A DNA stretch of 60,863 bases from Gemmatimonas sp. (GCF_021298855.1 NZ_JAJTHI010000029.1:1-60863), one strand, 5' to 3'; numbered from the stretch's first letter, positions 22,868-32,001 are shown. The notes: generated by a model not told the origin, from the sequence alone. Numbers and translations: made by a program.

Positions 22868-23362
22868 TCAGGACTGCAGAATGGGGAGACCGCCCGGCAC
22901 CTCGCCGGCCGCCTCGACGCCGACCAGGCCGACGCGATCACGCACGACGGATTCGTCGGCCAACAGATCACTCAGCCGCACGCTGTCGAGCACTTCGTCG
23001 ATGCGCTTCTGGAGCAGCATCCATACCGGTCGAATACTGCAGTTCTCCGCCTCAGCACACCGCTCGGCGTCCACTGGATGCGATACGCAGTGCAGGTCGA
23101 ACGTGGTGAGTTCGGAAGCCTTGATGACATCACGCACGGTGATTTCCTCGGCCGCGCGCGCCAGCGAGTACCCGCCGCGGGCCCCACGCGTACTGGCGAC
23201 GATGCCGGCGCGCCGCATCCGCAGCAGAATCTGCTCGACGTAATCGCCAGGCAGCTTTTCGCGTGCCGCCACATCCCGGCCCGTTACCGGCCCATCGCCG
23301 GCGCGACGGGCAAGGTGGAGGGCGCAAATCAGCCCGTACTCAGCCCACGTTGTTATGCGCAT
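22868..23362 (-). CDS. Rrf2-family transcriptional regulator with three cysteines
   Basis: 164-residue winged-helix regulator. The start MRITTWAEYGLICALHLARR is the Rrf2 signature, followed by VAAREKLPGDYVEQILLRMRRAGIV and the wing RGARGGYSLAR. In the dimerisation helix region three Cys occur as C-x9-C-x5-C (LHC, ERC, ENC, about residues 92-108), the position where IscR, NsrR and RsrR bind an iron-sulfur cluster. The C-terminal tail is long. It may therefore sense redox state, nitric oxide or cluster supply. Its target is unknown; no isc or suf genes adjoin it. Confidence 0.88.
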   Translation of the reverse strand: MRITTWAEYGLICALHLARRAGDGPVTGRDVAAREKLPGDYVEQILLRMRRAGIVASTRGARGGYSLARAAEEITVRDVIKASELTTFDLHCVSHPVDAERCAEAENCSIRPVWMLLQKRIDEVLDSVRLSDLLADESVVRDRVGLVGVEAAGEVPGGLPILQS

Positions 23363-23459
23363 ACCCGAGAGTCTAGATCGGACTCACGGTCCAGACAAGC
23401 TGCGGCGGATTTCACGCCTACGGTTGAGGCCGCCGATGTACCGCCTGCTGTCCCGGCTG

Positions 23460-24908
23460 TCACGACGCCGGCTGACTTCCCGGCATGCCGATTTCGGTGA
23501 GGCGACGGAGATCGAGCAGGGCCTCCACCTCGGCGGCCGGGACGATCTGCTCCCGGGTGATGAGATCGCGGATGAGCACCCCCTCCCGCACGCTCCGCTT
23601 GGAGAGCTCGGCGGCGGCCGCGTACCCGAGGGTGGGGAGGAGGGCGGTGGCAAGGGCCGCCGAGCGTTCCACCCAGTAGGCGCACATGTCCGGATTGGCT
23701 TCGATCCCGGCGACGCAGCGTGTGGTGAGCGTCGTGACCGCCGTCGTGAGGATGTGCATGGACAGCAGCACGTTGTGGGCAATGACCGGCATCATGACGT
23801 TGAGCTCCAGCTGCCCGTGCTCGGCGGCCATCGCCACGGTGACATCGCAGCCGATGACCTGATAGCAGACCTGATTCACCATCTCCGGAATGGAGGGGTT
23901 GACCTTTCCGGGCATGATGCTGGACCCAGGCTGCACGGCGGGAAGGACGATTTCGTCGAGTCCCGTGCGGGGGCCGGACACCATGAGTCGCAGGTCGCTC
24001 ACGATTTTCGAGAGATCGACGGCCACGCCGCGCATGGCTGCGCTGAACGCCGCTACGTCCCCCATGCTCTGCATCAGCTGCACCCGATCGGTGCCCTCGC
24101 GCAGGGTGTGGATCCCGGTGATGTCGCGCAGCGCCGCAACCATCAGCGACGGGTACTGGGGTTCGACGGTGACCCCGGTGCCGACCGCACTCCCCCCGAT
24201 GCCCAGATCGTTCAGGTAGTCTGCCGCTTCATGGAGACGCTTGCGGGCGCGGGCGAGGGATCCCGCGTAGGCGGCGAACTCCTGTCCCAGGCGGATGGGC
24301 ATGGCGTCCTGCAGGTGCGTCCGGCCCGCCTTGACGATGTGATCGAACGCACGCGCCCGATCGTCCAGCGCCTCCTCGAGCGCCTCGAGTGCGCCCGCCA
24401 GCAGCGGCAATTCCCCCAGAACGGCGAGGCGGATGTTGGTGGGAATCGTGTCGTTGGTGCTCTGCGCCATGTTGACATGGTCATTCGGATGCACCGGGAC
24501 ATAGCGGCCGCGCGGCGCTCCCAGCAGCTCATTGGCGCGATTGGCCAGCACCTCGTTCACGTTCATGTTGTGCGACGTGCCGGCACCAGCCTGGTAGGGA
24601 TCGACCACAAACTGGTCGCGGTGGCGTCCGGCGAGCACTTCATCGGCGGCGGCGACGATCGCGTCGGCGAGGGGAGCCTCGAGGCGGCCGGTGTGTCGAT
24701 GCACCATGGCCGCGGCCTTCTTGATCCAGACCTGCGCCACGACGAAGGGCCGCAGCGGGCGCAGGCCACTGATGGCGAAGTTCTGGAGCGCCCGCGCGGT
24801 CTGAACGCCGTAGAGCGCCGACTGGGGCACCTCCAGTGCGCCGAGCGGGTCGGTCTCGACGCGCGTGAGGTCCGGCGGCAGCGACGACGAGCCTGCAGTG
24901 GCGCTCAT
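23460..24908 (-). CDS. aspA: Aspartate ammonia-lyase
   Basis: Deaminates L-aspartate to fumarate. The 482-residue protein belongs to the fumarase/aspartase superfamily: GTSHNMNVNEVLANRANELL, NMAQSTNDTIPTNIRLA, GRTHLQDAMPIRLGQEF, and the catalytic loop GSSIMPGKVNPSIPEMVNQV. LGAPRGRYVPVHPNDHVNMAQS, EHGQLELNVMMPVI and an aspartase-like C-terminus favour aspartase over class II fumarase. A fumarase role cannot be excluded by eye. It starts 10 bases after a lipoprotein gene. Confidence 0.85.
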   Translation of the reverse strand: MSATAGSSSLPPDLTRVETDPLGALEVPQSALYGVQTARALQNFAISGLRPLRPFVVAQVWIKKAAAMVHRHTGRLEAPLADAIVAAADEVLAGRHRDQFVVDPYQAGAGTSHNMNVNEVLANRANELLGAPRGRYVPVHPNDHVNMAQSTNDTIPTNIRLAVLGELPLLAGALEALEEALDDRARAFDHIVKAGRTHLQDAMPIRLGQEFAAYAGSLARARKRLHEAADYLNDLGIGGSAVGTGVTVEPQYPSLMVAALRDITGIHTLREGTDRVQLMQSMGDVAAFSAAMRGVAVDLSKIVSDLRLMVSGPRTGLDEIVLPAVQPGSSIMPGKVNPSIPEMVNQVCYQVIGCDVTVAMAAEHGQLELNVMMPVIAHNVLLSMHILTTAVTTLTTRCVAGIEANPDMCAYWVERSAALATALLPTLGYAAAAELSKRSVREGVLIRDLITREQIVPAAEVEALLDLRRLTEIGMPGSQPAS

Positions 24909-24918
24909 GAAGCCTCGG

Positions 24919-25728
24919 TCAGGGGAAGGTGATGGTGGTATCGATGGAGGAGGTCAGATGCAGGGTGGCGCCGTTGGCCGTGACGAGATTGGTCCGCCAG
25001 CGAATGAGCGTAAGGGAGCGCCGGGCGGTGGCAATCTGGAACGGGTTGAGCAGGCCCCCGGGAATCACCGCCGAACCGTCGTCGCGCAGGGCGCAGTACA
25101 CCTGCTCGTTGGCGAAGGTGGAGCTCGCCGGGTTGGGGTACTTGAGCTGCAGGATGATGGCCGCGGTGGGATCGTTGGTGCCGTTCCAGGTGACGGTGAG
25201 GCTCTCGCCGATGGGGGGCAGGGACAGCGGAGTCAGGAGGAGCGGTTCGGCGAGCTTGAGTGAACCGGCGATGGCGGGGAACGCCGAGCCATTGCCGGGA
25301 AGGGTCACCTGCGCAACGTCGCCGGCGTTGTAGGTAATGGGCGCTCCCGCCGCCGTGGCATAGCGCCGATCGGTGCTCGAGTACGCCAGCTGACGGGTTG
25401 CGCCGCCCACCACGATGGCGACGGCGTCTCCGGCACTGCGATCACCGCGCGCCACGGGGGTCACGGTATCGACGGCCGAGTACACGCACTGCTCGTTCTG
25501 CTGCAAGCGGCTGTTGGGGACCTGCAGGCTGACCGACTCAAAGGCCACCACGGTGGCGGCGGCCGCTCCCTGCCCTGCCGCGTTGCGCCTGCCCACGAAA
25601 TTCACGGCCCCGTACTTCTCGAGGGTGGGCGCGCTGTCGGTGATGCTCGAGCAGGCGCCGGCCGCGACGCTGCCGATGACCAGGAGCAGGGCGCCTCGCA
25701 GGGTGGCGCGACGACGATGTGTGGGCAT
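24919..25728 (-). CDS. Predicted lipoprotein of unknown function
   Basis: About 269 residues from MPTHRRRATLRGALLLVIGSVA. The signal ends in a lipobox AGAC, then SSITDS, so it is probably lipidated. The rest is beta-rich with many Thr/Ser and Ala, and includes LTVTWNGTNDPTAAI and QVYCALRDDGSAVIPGG. Two further Cys (QCVYSAVDT, YCALRDD) could pair. I recognise no family. It lies between a metallo-hydrolase gene (43 bases) and aspA (10 bases), with no clear functional link. Confidence 0.7.
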   Translation of the reverse strand: MPTHRRRATLRGALLLVIGSVAAGACSSITDSAPTLEKYGAVNFVGRRNAAGQGAAAATVVAFESVSLQVPNSRLQQNEQCVYSAVDTVTPVARGDRSAGDAVAIVVGGATRQLAYSSTDRRYATAAGAPITYNAGDVAQVTLPGNGSAFPAIAGSLKLAEPLLLTPLSLPPIGESLTVTWNGTNDPTAAIILQLKYPNPASSTFANEQVYCALRDDGSAVIPGGLLNPFQIATARRSLTLIRWRTNLVTANGATLHLTSSIDTTITFP

Positions 25729-25771
25729 GCGAATGAGGGCTGAGGAAGGACGAAACGGCGCGCGGGAGCGC

Positions 25772-26428
25772 TCAGGCGCCAATGGGCCGCGCGGCGCCAC
25801 GCAGGAACGGATTGGACGCCAATTCCTGGCCGATGGTGGTTGTAACACCGTGCCCGGGCAGTACCCGAGTCTCGGGCGGCAATGTGGCCAGCCGCAGGAG
25901 TGACGTCTGCATGGCGCGCGGATCGCAGAGCGGCAGATCGGTCCGTCCGATGGAGCCCGCAAAGAGCACATCACCCGATATGCAGAGACCGTGCCCCACG
26001 AAGGCCACGTGGCCGGGGGCGTGTCCCGGCACATGCCAGATATCGAATCGATGTTCGCCCAGCTGCATGGAACCGCCTTCCATCACGTCATGCGTGGCCG
26101 GGGGTGGGTTGTCGAGACGAATGCCCCAGCGGGCCGCATTGTCGGCCGCGGCCTCGTAGAAGGGGGTGTCGGCGATATGCCGGTGGATGGGCACCGGCCG
26201 CGCGCGCACGACACCGGCAATGCCGCCCACGTGATCGAAGTGGCAGTGGGTCAGCCAGATGGCATCGAGTACGCACCCCGAGGCGTCTACGGCCGCGAGC
26301 AGCCGATCGGCTTCGTCACCCGGATCGACGAGCACGGCCCGCCGCGAGGCGGGGTCTGCCAACAGCCAGCAGTTCTCCTCGAGCGGCCCCACGGTCAGCT
26401 GTTGCACGCGCAGTTCGGACACGCTCAC
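25772..26428 (-). CDS. Metallo-beta-lactamase fold hydrolase (glyoxalase II-like)
   Basis: About 218 residues. The GTG at 26428 overlaps the trxB stop as GTGA, so translation is coupled; a longer frame runs inside trxB. The dinuclear metal motif is [10 protein letters not shown], with later ligands [29 protein letters not shown] and [11 protein letters not shown]. That set matches the small MBL hydrolases related to hydroxyacylglutathione hydrolase and YcbL. Substrate unknown; the link to thioredoxin reductase suggests thiol-ester or persulfide metabolism, which is inference. Confidence 0.85.
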   Translation of the reverse strand: MSVSELRVQQLTVGPLEENCWLLADPASRRAVLVDPGDEADRLLAAVDASGCVLDAIWLTHCHFDHVGGIAGVVRARPVPIHRHIADTPFYEAAADNAARWGIRLDNPPPATHDVMEGGSMQLGEHRFDIWHVPGHAPGHVAFVGHGLCISGDVLFAGSIGRTDLPLCDPRAMQTSLLRLATLPPETRVLPGHGVTTTIGQELASNPFLRGAARPIGA

Positions 26429-27453
26429 CCCTCGGCCGTCGCGGCCGCGATCGAACTCTCTCCCGTTTCGAGCACGGGCGTCTCGCCGATGCCATGATGC
26501 GCGAGCCACCGCTCGGCCTCGAGCGCCGCCATGCATCCGGTGCCAGCCGACGTGATGGCCTGCCGATAGTAGTCATCGATCACATCACCCGCAGCGAAGA
26601 CCCCGTCCACCGAGGTGGCCGTGCGCCAGGGCGACACCTTGATGTAGCCGTGTTCGGTGACGTCGAGTTGCCCTTGGAGAAAGCGCGTATTGGGGGTGTG
26701 ACCGATGGCCACGAACAATCCTCCCACCTCGATTTCGCGCACGGCCCCGGTTACGGTGTCGGCCAGCTTGAGCCCGGTGATGAACTCATCGCCGACCACT
26801 TCGGTGACCTGGGAGTTCCAGAGGACGCGCACCTTGGGATGTGCGAGTACCCGGTTGGCCATCACCTTGGAGGCCCGGAAGCTGTCACGACGGTGGATGA
26901 TGACCACTTCGCTTGCGAACTTCGTGAGGTACATGGCCTCTTCCATGGCGGTATCGCCGCCGCCAACGACCGCCAGACGCTTGTTGCGGTAGAAGGGCAT
27001 GGCCCCGTCGCACACCGCGCACGCCGATACGCCGCCCCCGTGCTGCGCCAGCCGGAGTTCGCTGTCGAGCCCGATCCACTTGGCGGCGGCCCCGGTGGCC
27101 ACGATGACGGTGTGCGCTTGCAGCGGCGAGGAGTAATTGGGGGTGACCGTGAAGGGACGCTGCGAGAAATCGACCTCCCGGACCAGCTCGCTCACCACCC
27201 GTGTCCCGTGGTGCACGGCCTGCGCCTTCACGCGCTCCATGAGCTCGGGCCCGCTGATGGGCTCGGGGAAGCCGGGAAAGTTCTCGATGTCAGTGGTCAG
27301 CATGAGCTGCCCGCCGGGCAATTCAGTGCCCACGGGTTCTCCCTCGAACACCAGCGGGTTCAGGTTCGCGCGCGCGGCATAAATGGCAGCAGTCCAGGCG
27401 GCGGGGCCCGACCCGATGATGACGATGTTTTCGGTTGACAGTGGCATGTCCAC
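26425..27453 (-). CDS. trxB: Thioredoxin reductase
   Basis: NADPH-dependent flavoprotein that reduces thioredoxin. The 342-residue sequence has the FAD motif [20 protein letters not shown], the redox-active CxxC as [12 protein letters not shown], the NADPH motif [15 protein letters not shown], and the C-terminal FAD segment [34 protein letters not shown]. The active site is CAVC rather than the commoner CATC. Either MDMPLS or MPLS may be the start. Confidence 0.95.
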   Translation of the reverse strand: MDMPLSTENIVIIGSGPAAWTAAIYAARANLNPLVFEGEPVGTELPGGQLMLTTDIENFPGFPEPISGPELMERVKAQAVHHGTRVVSELVREVDFSQRPFTVTPNYSSPLQAHTVIVATGAAAKWIGLDSELRLAQHGGGVSACAVCDGAMPFYRNKRLAVVGGGDTAMEEAMYLTKFASEVVIIHRRDSFRASKVMANRVLAHPKVRVLWNSQVTEVVGDEFITGLKLADTVTGAVREIEVGGLFVAIGHTPNTRFLQGQLDVTEHGYIKVSPWRTATSVDGVFAAGDVIDDYYRQAITSAGTGCMAALEAERWLAHHGIGETPVLETGESSIAAATAEG

Positions 27454-27520
27454 GCGAGGAGAAACGGTGAAGCCCTGGTGTGGAACCGGGGGAGGATCGA
27501 GGGCGGTCGGCGAAGCGCGT

Positions 27521-28249
27521 TCAGTCTACGGCAAGGAGGCCGAGAGCGCCGTGGCAGTGCGACACGGTACCCACGAGCACTCGACAGGCACCCGCGTTCC
27601 CGCGTTCAGCGACCAGGCGGTCGGCATGGGCAATCGCGTCGGCGTCGATCATGCCGACACCGTACGTTCGATGTGTACAATGAAAGATAGCGGCCTCCCC
27701 CAATCGTGGCTCCCCATGGGCGAGGCGCCGGATCGTGACGGGCAGGCTCCAGTCGCGCGTATCCCGGGTGGCGGGGCACTTGGCCGGCTCGATGCAATTG
27801 ACGGGGCAGGTCCAGGTGGCAAAGCTCACGTAATGGCGCCCATCGGGTGCGGCCCGTTCCCACGGGGTGGGGGGCACCGCCGGCATGGGGAGCACGGTGA
27901 CGGCACGGCTGGGCCAGCGGTGTTTCGCCCGCGCCACGAGCCAGTCGAGGCACAGATGCGGCATGAGCGGCGAGGGGACCATGGCGTGTCCAGCGAGCGC
28001 CTCGGGACCCGCCGCCAACCACTCGGCGAGGTAGGCATCCCAGTGCCGGAGCGCCAACCGCAGGGGGACGCCGGCATAGGCACCGTCCTGCAGCCGCGCG
28101 GCAACGCGACAGGCGGGATCCCGATCCACCACCACGATGTCATCGGCCCACAGCGCCTTCCGCTGGATGGCGCGCGTGAGTTGCTGCGCGTACCAGCTGC
28201 CGTAGCACCCCCCGCCGATGATGACGATGCGCGAGAATCGCAGTGCCAT
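27521..28249 (-). CDS. Rossmann-fold protein with a Cys-rich CPxxC motif, function unknown
   Basis: 242 residues. The N-terminus [20 protein letters not shown] is a dinucleotide-binding motif, followed by an acidic end of the second strand ([12 protein letters not shown]). About residues 163-190 hold [22 protein letters not shown], a C-x3-C-x5-C cluster that could bind a metal or an iron-sulfur cluster, and a further Cys-His cluster ([14 protein letters not shown]) follows. I do not recall a named function. It is the last of eleven tightly packed genes, 3 bases after the SDR gene, and 68 bases from trxB. A redox role is an inference. Confidence 0.7.
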   Translation of the reverse strand: MALRFSRIVIIGGGCYGSWYAQQLTRAIQRKALWADDIVVVDRDPACRVAARLQDGAYAGVPLRLALRHWDAYLAEWLAAGPEALAGHAMVPSPLMPHLCLDWLVARAKHRWPSRAVTVLPMPAVPPTPWERAAPDGRHYVSFATWTCPVNCIEPAKCPATRDTRDWSLPVTIRRLAHGEPRLGEAAIFHCTHRTYGVGMIDADAIAHADRLVAERGNAGACRVLVGTVSHCHGALGLLAVD

Positions 28250-28252
28250 GCG

Positions 28253-28981
28253 TCAGCGACGCAGTTGTCGGCCGCCGTCGACCGGGAGGACGATGCCTGT
28301 GATGTACGGCGCGTCCACGAGGAAGTGCACGGCCTGCACCACATCGGCGGGTGTACCACTTCGCGACAGCGGTACGTCGCGCAAGAAGCGTTGCCTGGCC
28401 TCGTCGGTCAGGTCGTCGGGGGCCAGCACCAGCCCCGGAGCGATCGCGTTCACGCGGATGGCCGGTGCGAGATGATCGGCGACGGCGCGCACCAGCTGGG
28501 TGAGCGCTGCCTTGGTGACCTGGTGGGGAATCAGGCGCGGGAAGCCGGTCTCACCGGCCAGATGATCGGCGATCTGCACGATGACGCCGCCCGTGGTCAT
28601 GACCCGGGCTGCCGCCTGCATGAGAAAGAACGGCGCGCGCAGGTTGATCGCTTCCGCCCGTGTCCAATCCTGCGGCGTGACGCGCTCGAAGTCCCGCCAC
28701 TCCATGACGGACGCGGAACTGACCACGACGTCGAGACGCCCCAGGGCTTCGACGGCGCACGCGACGATCCTGGCGGGCGCGGCGGGATCGAGCAGGTCCT
28801 CCTGCACCACGTGCACGCGCCCGCCGTGCTGCTGCTCGAGCGACTGGGCAAGGGCGGCCGCCTCCTCGGGAGAGCTGCCGTGGTGCAGCAGGACATCGTA
28901 CTCGCGTTCCGCGAAGCTCCGCACCAGGGCCGCGCCCAGACGCCGCGCTCCGCCGGTGACCAGAGCCACGCGGCGCGACAT
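28253..28981 (-). CDS. Short-chain dehydrogenase/reductase, pteridine reductase-like, atypical active site
   Basis: 242 residues with the SDR cofactor motif VALVTGGARRLGAALV and the NAG-like segment VVSSASVMEW. The TGxxxRxG-type start (Arg after the glycines) is seen in FolM/PTR1-like pteridine reductases using NADPH. The active site reads IADHLAGETGFPRLIPHQVTKAAL. The Lys is present, but the position four before it, normally the catalytic Tyr, is His. Substrate unknown. It sits 3 bases after the PHP gene and 3 bases before the Cys-rich Rossmann gene. Confidence 0.82.
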   Translation of the reverse strand: MSRRVALVTGGARRLGAALVRSFAEREYDVLLHHGSSPEEAAALAQSLEQQHGGRVHVVQEDLLDPAAPARIVACAVEALGRLDVVVSSASVMEWRDFERVTPQDWTRAEAINLRAPFFLMQAAARVMTTGGVIVQIADHLAGETGFPRLIPHQVTKAALTQLVRAVADHLAPAIRVNAIAPGLVLAPDDLTDEARQRFLRDVPLSRSGTPADVVQAVHFLVDAPYITGIVLPVDGGRQLRR

Positions 28982-28984
28982 GGC

Positions 28985-29842
28985 CTACGCCGTGGTGGTG
29001 CCGCGGGTGGCCACCCGGGCATCCTGCCAGTCCAGCCACACCTTGGGCACGAGTTGGCCGCCCAGCTTGCGGGGGCCGTCCTGCGTGCCGTGCCAGTCGG
29101 AGCCGCCGCTGGGGAGGAGTCCGGCCTTCTCCGTGTGCTCGACCAGTCGCTGCACGAGATACGGGGGGTGGCTCGGATGCAGCACTTCCACGGCATCGAG
29201 CCCACGGTCGGCGAGGCGACCGATGCGGGCCGGCGTGGCGAGTTCCCCCGGATGCGCCCACACGGCGAGTCCACCGGCCCGATGGACCAGGGCAATGGCA
29301 TCGGCCACGTCGAACTGTTCCTTGGCCATGTACGCGGGACGTCCCCAGCCTATCCACTTGTCGAACGCCTCGCGGAACTCACGCACCCAGCCGCCGGCCA
29401 GCATGGCGCGGGCGATATGGGGGCGGCCCACGGCGCCGTCGGCCGCTTCGGCGAGCACGGCCTCCATGGTGATCGGGATGCCGTGCGCATTGAGCGTCTC
29501 GACGATGCGTGCGGCGCGCTGCACGCGCTGTACGCGGAATTCGGCGAGCGCATCCGTCATGGCGTGGAGGTCGGCAAGGTGCAGCCCGAGGAGATGCAGT
29601 TCCTCCCCATCGGCGTACGTGCTGAGTTCGACCCCCGGCACGATACGCACACCGAGCCGCTCCCCCGCGGCGCGCGCCTCGGGGAGGCCGTCGACCGTGT
29701 CATGATCGGTGATGGCAATGGCGTGCAGCCCCGCATCGGCCGCCGCCTGCACGACCGCAGCCGGCGGCAAGGCGCCGTCCGAGGCGGTGGTATGCACCTG
29801 CAGATCCACGAACGCCGCTGGCGCCGTGGCGTCGCTGCTCAC
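28985..29842 (-). CDS. PHP-domain phosphoesterase (RNase AM/YciV type)
   Basis: 285 residues. The metal-binding PHP motifs are DLQVHTTASDG, ITDHDTVDGL, VPGVELSTY and WAHPGE, with a C-terminal GGSDWHG. This arrangement is typical of the family that includes the 5'-to-3' exoribonuclease RNase AM (YciV) and 3',5'-nucleoside bisphosphate phosphatases. The insert after the first motifs is as usual. It overlaps the small upstream gene by 4 bases. Confidence 0.85.
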   Translation of the reverse strand: MSSDATAPAAFVDLQVHTTASDGALPPAAVVQAAADAGLHAIAITDHDTVDGLPEARAAGERLGVRIVPGVELSTYADGEELHLLGLHLADLHAMTDALAEFRVQRVQRAARIVETLNAHGIPITMEAVLAEAADGAVGRPHIARAMLAGGWVREFREAFDKWIGWGRPAYMAKEQFDVADAIALVHRAGGLAVWAHPGELATPARIGRLADRGLDAVEVLHPSHPPYLVQRLVEHTEKAGLLPSGGSDWHGTQDGPRKLGGQLVPKVWLDWQDARVATRGTTTA

Positions 29843-30105
29843 GAGCGGTAGCCGGCTTCAGGGGAGCGCGCCCCCGGCTGCGACGCCCGGAAGAGCGCCA
29901 CGAGCTGGGCGTCATCGCACTCGGCCAGCGACTGCTCGCGCGAGCGCACCCCCATGGGAGAGTAGCGGGTCACGCGCACTTCGCGCCCGTCACCCGCGCC
30001 CGTCACGAAGATCAGTCCGAATTCGTCCCCGACGTATTGCGTGAGGAAGCCGGACGGGTACACCTGCCATTCGCGGCCGTCGATGTTGATACGTCGCGTG
30101 GGCAT
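29839..30105 (-). CDS. Small hypothetical protein (88 residues)
   Basis: Start MPTRRINIDGREWQVYPSGFLTQYVGDEFGL at 30105, with a GAGGT ribosome binding sequence just upstream on the minus strand. Probably a small beta domain; the phrase FGLIFVTGAGDGREVRVTRYSP and a C-terminal LVALFRASQPG are the main features. I recognise no family. It overlaps the PHP gene by 4 bases and follows the next small gene by 1 base, so it belongs to that operon. Confidence 0.65.
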   Translation of the reverse strand: MPTRRINIDGREWQVYPSGFLTQYVGDEFGLIFVTGAGDGREVRVTRYSPMGVRSREQSLAECDDAQLVALFRASQPGARSPEAGYRS

Positions 30106-30106
30106 C

Positions 30107-30352
30107 TCAACCTCCCTGTACTTCACGCCACAGCTGGCCGGGCAGGTCATGGCCGTGGAGCGACGCGATGGATGCATCGTTCGCCGCCTCGGTGAACTCC
30201 ACGAAACGCCCGCGTTCTGTTGCGTGCTCAAAGACCCAGAAGTGAGCGCGCATGGCCGCAGCGCGTGATTTGCGCTCGGCCAGTGCCGCCAGATAGTCTG
30301 CCCGCTCGTCGTCGCCGACATGCCGTTCCACGATGGCAAGGGAGCGGGCCAT
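30107..30352 (-). CDS. Small hypothetical protein (81 residues)
   Basis: Start MARSLAIVERHVGDDERADYLAALAERKSRAAAM at 30352. Helical, charged, no signal or membrane segment. The middle reads HFWVFEHATERGRFVEFTEA, which recalls small cofactor-free monooxygenase-like or antibody-like ferredoxin-fold proteins, but the similarity is weak. It starts 7 bases after the E2 gene and ends one base before the next gene. Confidence 0.6.
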   Translation of the reverse strand: MARSLAIVERHVGDDERADYLAALAERKSRAAAMRAHFWVFEHATERGRFVEFTEAANDASIASLHGHDLPGQLWREVQGG

Positions 30353-30359
30353 GCGCTGT

Positions 30360-31700
30360 TCAGACCGTGGATTCGGAGACCGACTCGAGCGCCTTCTTGA
30401 GATCGCCCATGAAGCGATCGGCGTCGGCGCCATCGACGACCTTGTGATCAAACGACAGCGAGAAGTAGCAGCAGGTGCGAATCGCGATCGTGTCCTCGCC
30501 GTCGGGACCGGTCACCACCTTGGGGCGCTTCTCGATGGCACCGAGGCAGAGGATGGCCGTCGTGCCCACGGGAATGATGGGCGTGCCGGTGATGGAGCCG
30601 AACGTTCCCGGGTTGGTAATCGTGAAGGTCGCATCCTGCACGTCGGCGGGGCTCAGCTTCTTGCCGCGTGCGCGCGCCGCCAGGTCATTCACGCCGCGCG
30701 TGAGTCCCGTCAGGGAGAGTTCATCGGCCCGCTTGAGCACCGGCACGATGAGCCCCGTGGGTTCGAGCGCCACGGCGACGCCGAGGTTGACCTGCTTGCG
30801 ATAGATGATGTCATTGCCGGCGACGGCGGCATTGAGCACCGGGTGCCGCTTGAGCTGCGCACTGACCGCCTGCAGGATGAACGGCATATAGGTGAGCTTC
30901 TGTCCCGACTGCGCTTCGAAATCACGGCGCATGGCGTTGCGGAGGCGCGCCACGCGGGTGAGGTCGATCTCCCAGAACGTGGTGACGTGCGCCGCCACCC
31001 GGCGCGCCGTCGCCATGTGGTCGGAGGTCAACTTGCGGATCTTCGACATGGGCTCGACCACGTCACCAGGCCACGGCGTGGGCAACGGGCCGTGGGTGTC
31101 GGTTCCTGCCGGCGCGTACATGGACACGCCAGCGGGCGCGGCTGCGGCCGCGGCGGGGCGGTTGGCGAGGAAGGCGTCGAGATCCCGGCGGGTCACGCGA
31201 CCGGCAATGCCGGTGCCGGAGAGACTGGCAATCTCCACGCCGTGCTCGGCGGCGATCTTGCGCACGAGCGGCGACGACTTGGTCCGCAGGCGCTCTTCCA
31301 GCGAACCCGGTTCCGTGGCGGGCACCGCAGGCCTTGCCGCCGGCGGTGCCGCCGAGGCCGCGACCGGGGCGGGCGTCGCCACCGACGTGGCAGCGATTGC
31401 CGTGGCGGTTTCGGCGGGGACCGGCGCGCTGGGGGCCGGCGCGGCGGCCGCGGCCGCGGCATCGGTTTCGAGCCGCGCCACCACCGTATTCACCGCCACC
31501 GTCATCCCTTCGCCAACGAGGATTTCCATGAGCACGCCGGCGGACGGTGACGGGATTTCCGCGTCGACCTTGTCCGTGGAGATCTCGAAAATGGGCTCAT
31601 CGCGCTTGACGCTGTCGCCCACCTTCTTGAGCCACCGCGATACCGTCCCTTCCGCGATGGATTCGCCCATCTGCGGCATGATCACGTCTACACGAGCCAC
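30360..31700 (-). CDS. 2-oxoacid dehydrogenase complex E2 (dihydrolipoamide acyltransferase)
   Basis: About 446 residues from a GTG at 31700 (VARVDVIMPQMGESIAEGTV). Domain order: a lipoyl domain with the lipoylated Lys in FEISTDKVDAEIPSP (residue about 45), an Ala/Pro linker, a peripheral-subunit binding domain (SSPLVRKIAAEHGVEI), and the catalytic acyltransferase domain ending SFDHKVVDGADADRF, which carries the HxxxDG active site. No E1 or E3 gene lies nearby, so the substrate (pyruvate, branched-chain or 2-oxoglutarate) is undecided. The order of small genes around it is unusual for an E2. A longer upstream frame is Arg-rich and rejected. Confidence 0.92.
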   Translation of the reverse strand: MARVDVIMPQMGESIAEGTVSRWLKKVGDSVKRDEPIFEISTDKVDAEIPSPSAGVLMEILVGEGMTVAVNTVVARLETDAAAAAAAPAPSAPVPAETATAIAATSVATPAPVAASAAPPAARPAVPATEPGSLEERLRTKSSPLVRKIAAEHGVEIASLSGTGIAGRVTRRDLDAFLANRPAAAAAAPAGVSMYAPAGTDTHGPLPTPWPGDVVEPMSKIRKLTSDHMATARRVAAHVTTFWEIDLTRVARLRNAMRRDFEAQSGQKLTYMPFILQAVSAQLKRHPVLNAAVAGNDIIYRKQVNLGVAVALEPTGLIVPVLKRADELSLTGLTRGVNDLAARARGKKLSPADVQDATFTITNPGTFGSITGTPIIPVGTTAILCLGAIEKRPKVVTGPDGEDTIAIRTCCYFSLSFDHKVVDGADADRFMGDLKKALESVSESTV

Positions 31701-31704
31701 TCGG

Positions 31705-32001
31705 TCATCCTCGATATGTGGAAACTGCGTCTTCGGCCTGGTCGCGGCGCTTGAGGCGCCAGAGCGAGAATACCGGGAGCGTGAGGGCGCCAATGGCGGC
31801 GCCCCACCCGGCGTACACCCACCATTCGCACGCAGGCAAGCCGGGCTCCGGGGTGCAGCGATTGAAGAAGCCCATGAGCTTGCCGATGCCGACCCCCGAC
31901 ATGGCCCCGCTGACGGCTCCGATGAAGCACGTAAAGCATCCGACGCCGATGTTCCGCCCCGTGCGATCCTCACCGGGCGCCGGCGTTCCCGCCGTGGCCA
32001 T
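31705..32001 (-). CDS. Small two-pass membrane protein, function unknown
   Basis: About 98 residues from MATAGTPAPGEDRTGRNIGVG. Two hydrophobic segments, GCFTCFIGAVSGAMSGVGIGKLMGFF and WWVYAGWGAAIGALTLPVFSLW, flank a loop with two Cys (NRCTPEPGLPACEWW). The ATG shares its A with the preceding stop (TGATG). A longer frame runs back into the upstream gene and is rejected. No family recognised. Confidence 0.65.
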   Translation of the reverse strand: MATAGTPAPGEDRTGRNIGVGCFTCFIGAVSGAMSGVGIGKLMGFFNRCTPEPGLPACEWWVYAGWGAAIGALTLPVFSLWRLKRRDQAEDAVSTYRG

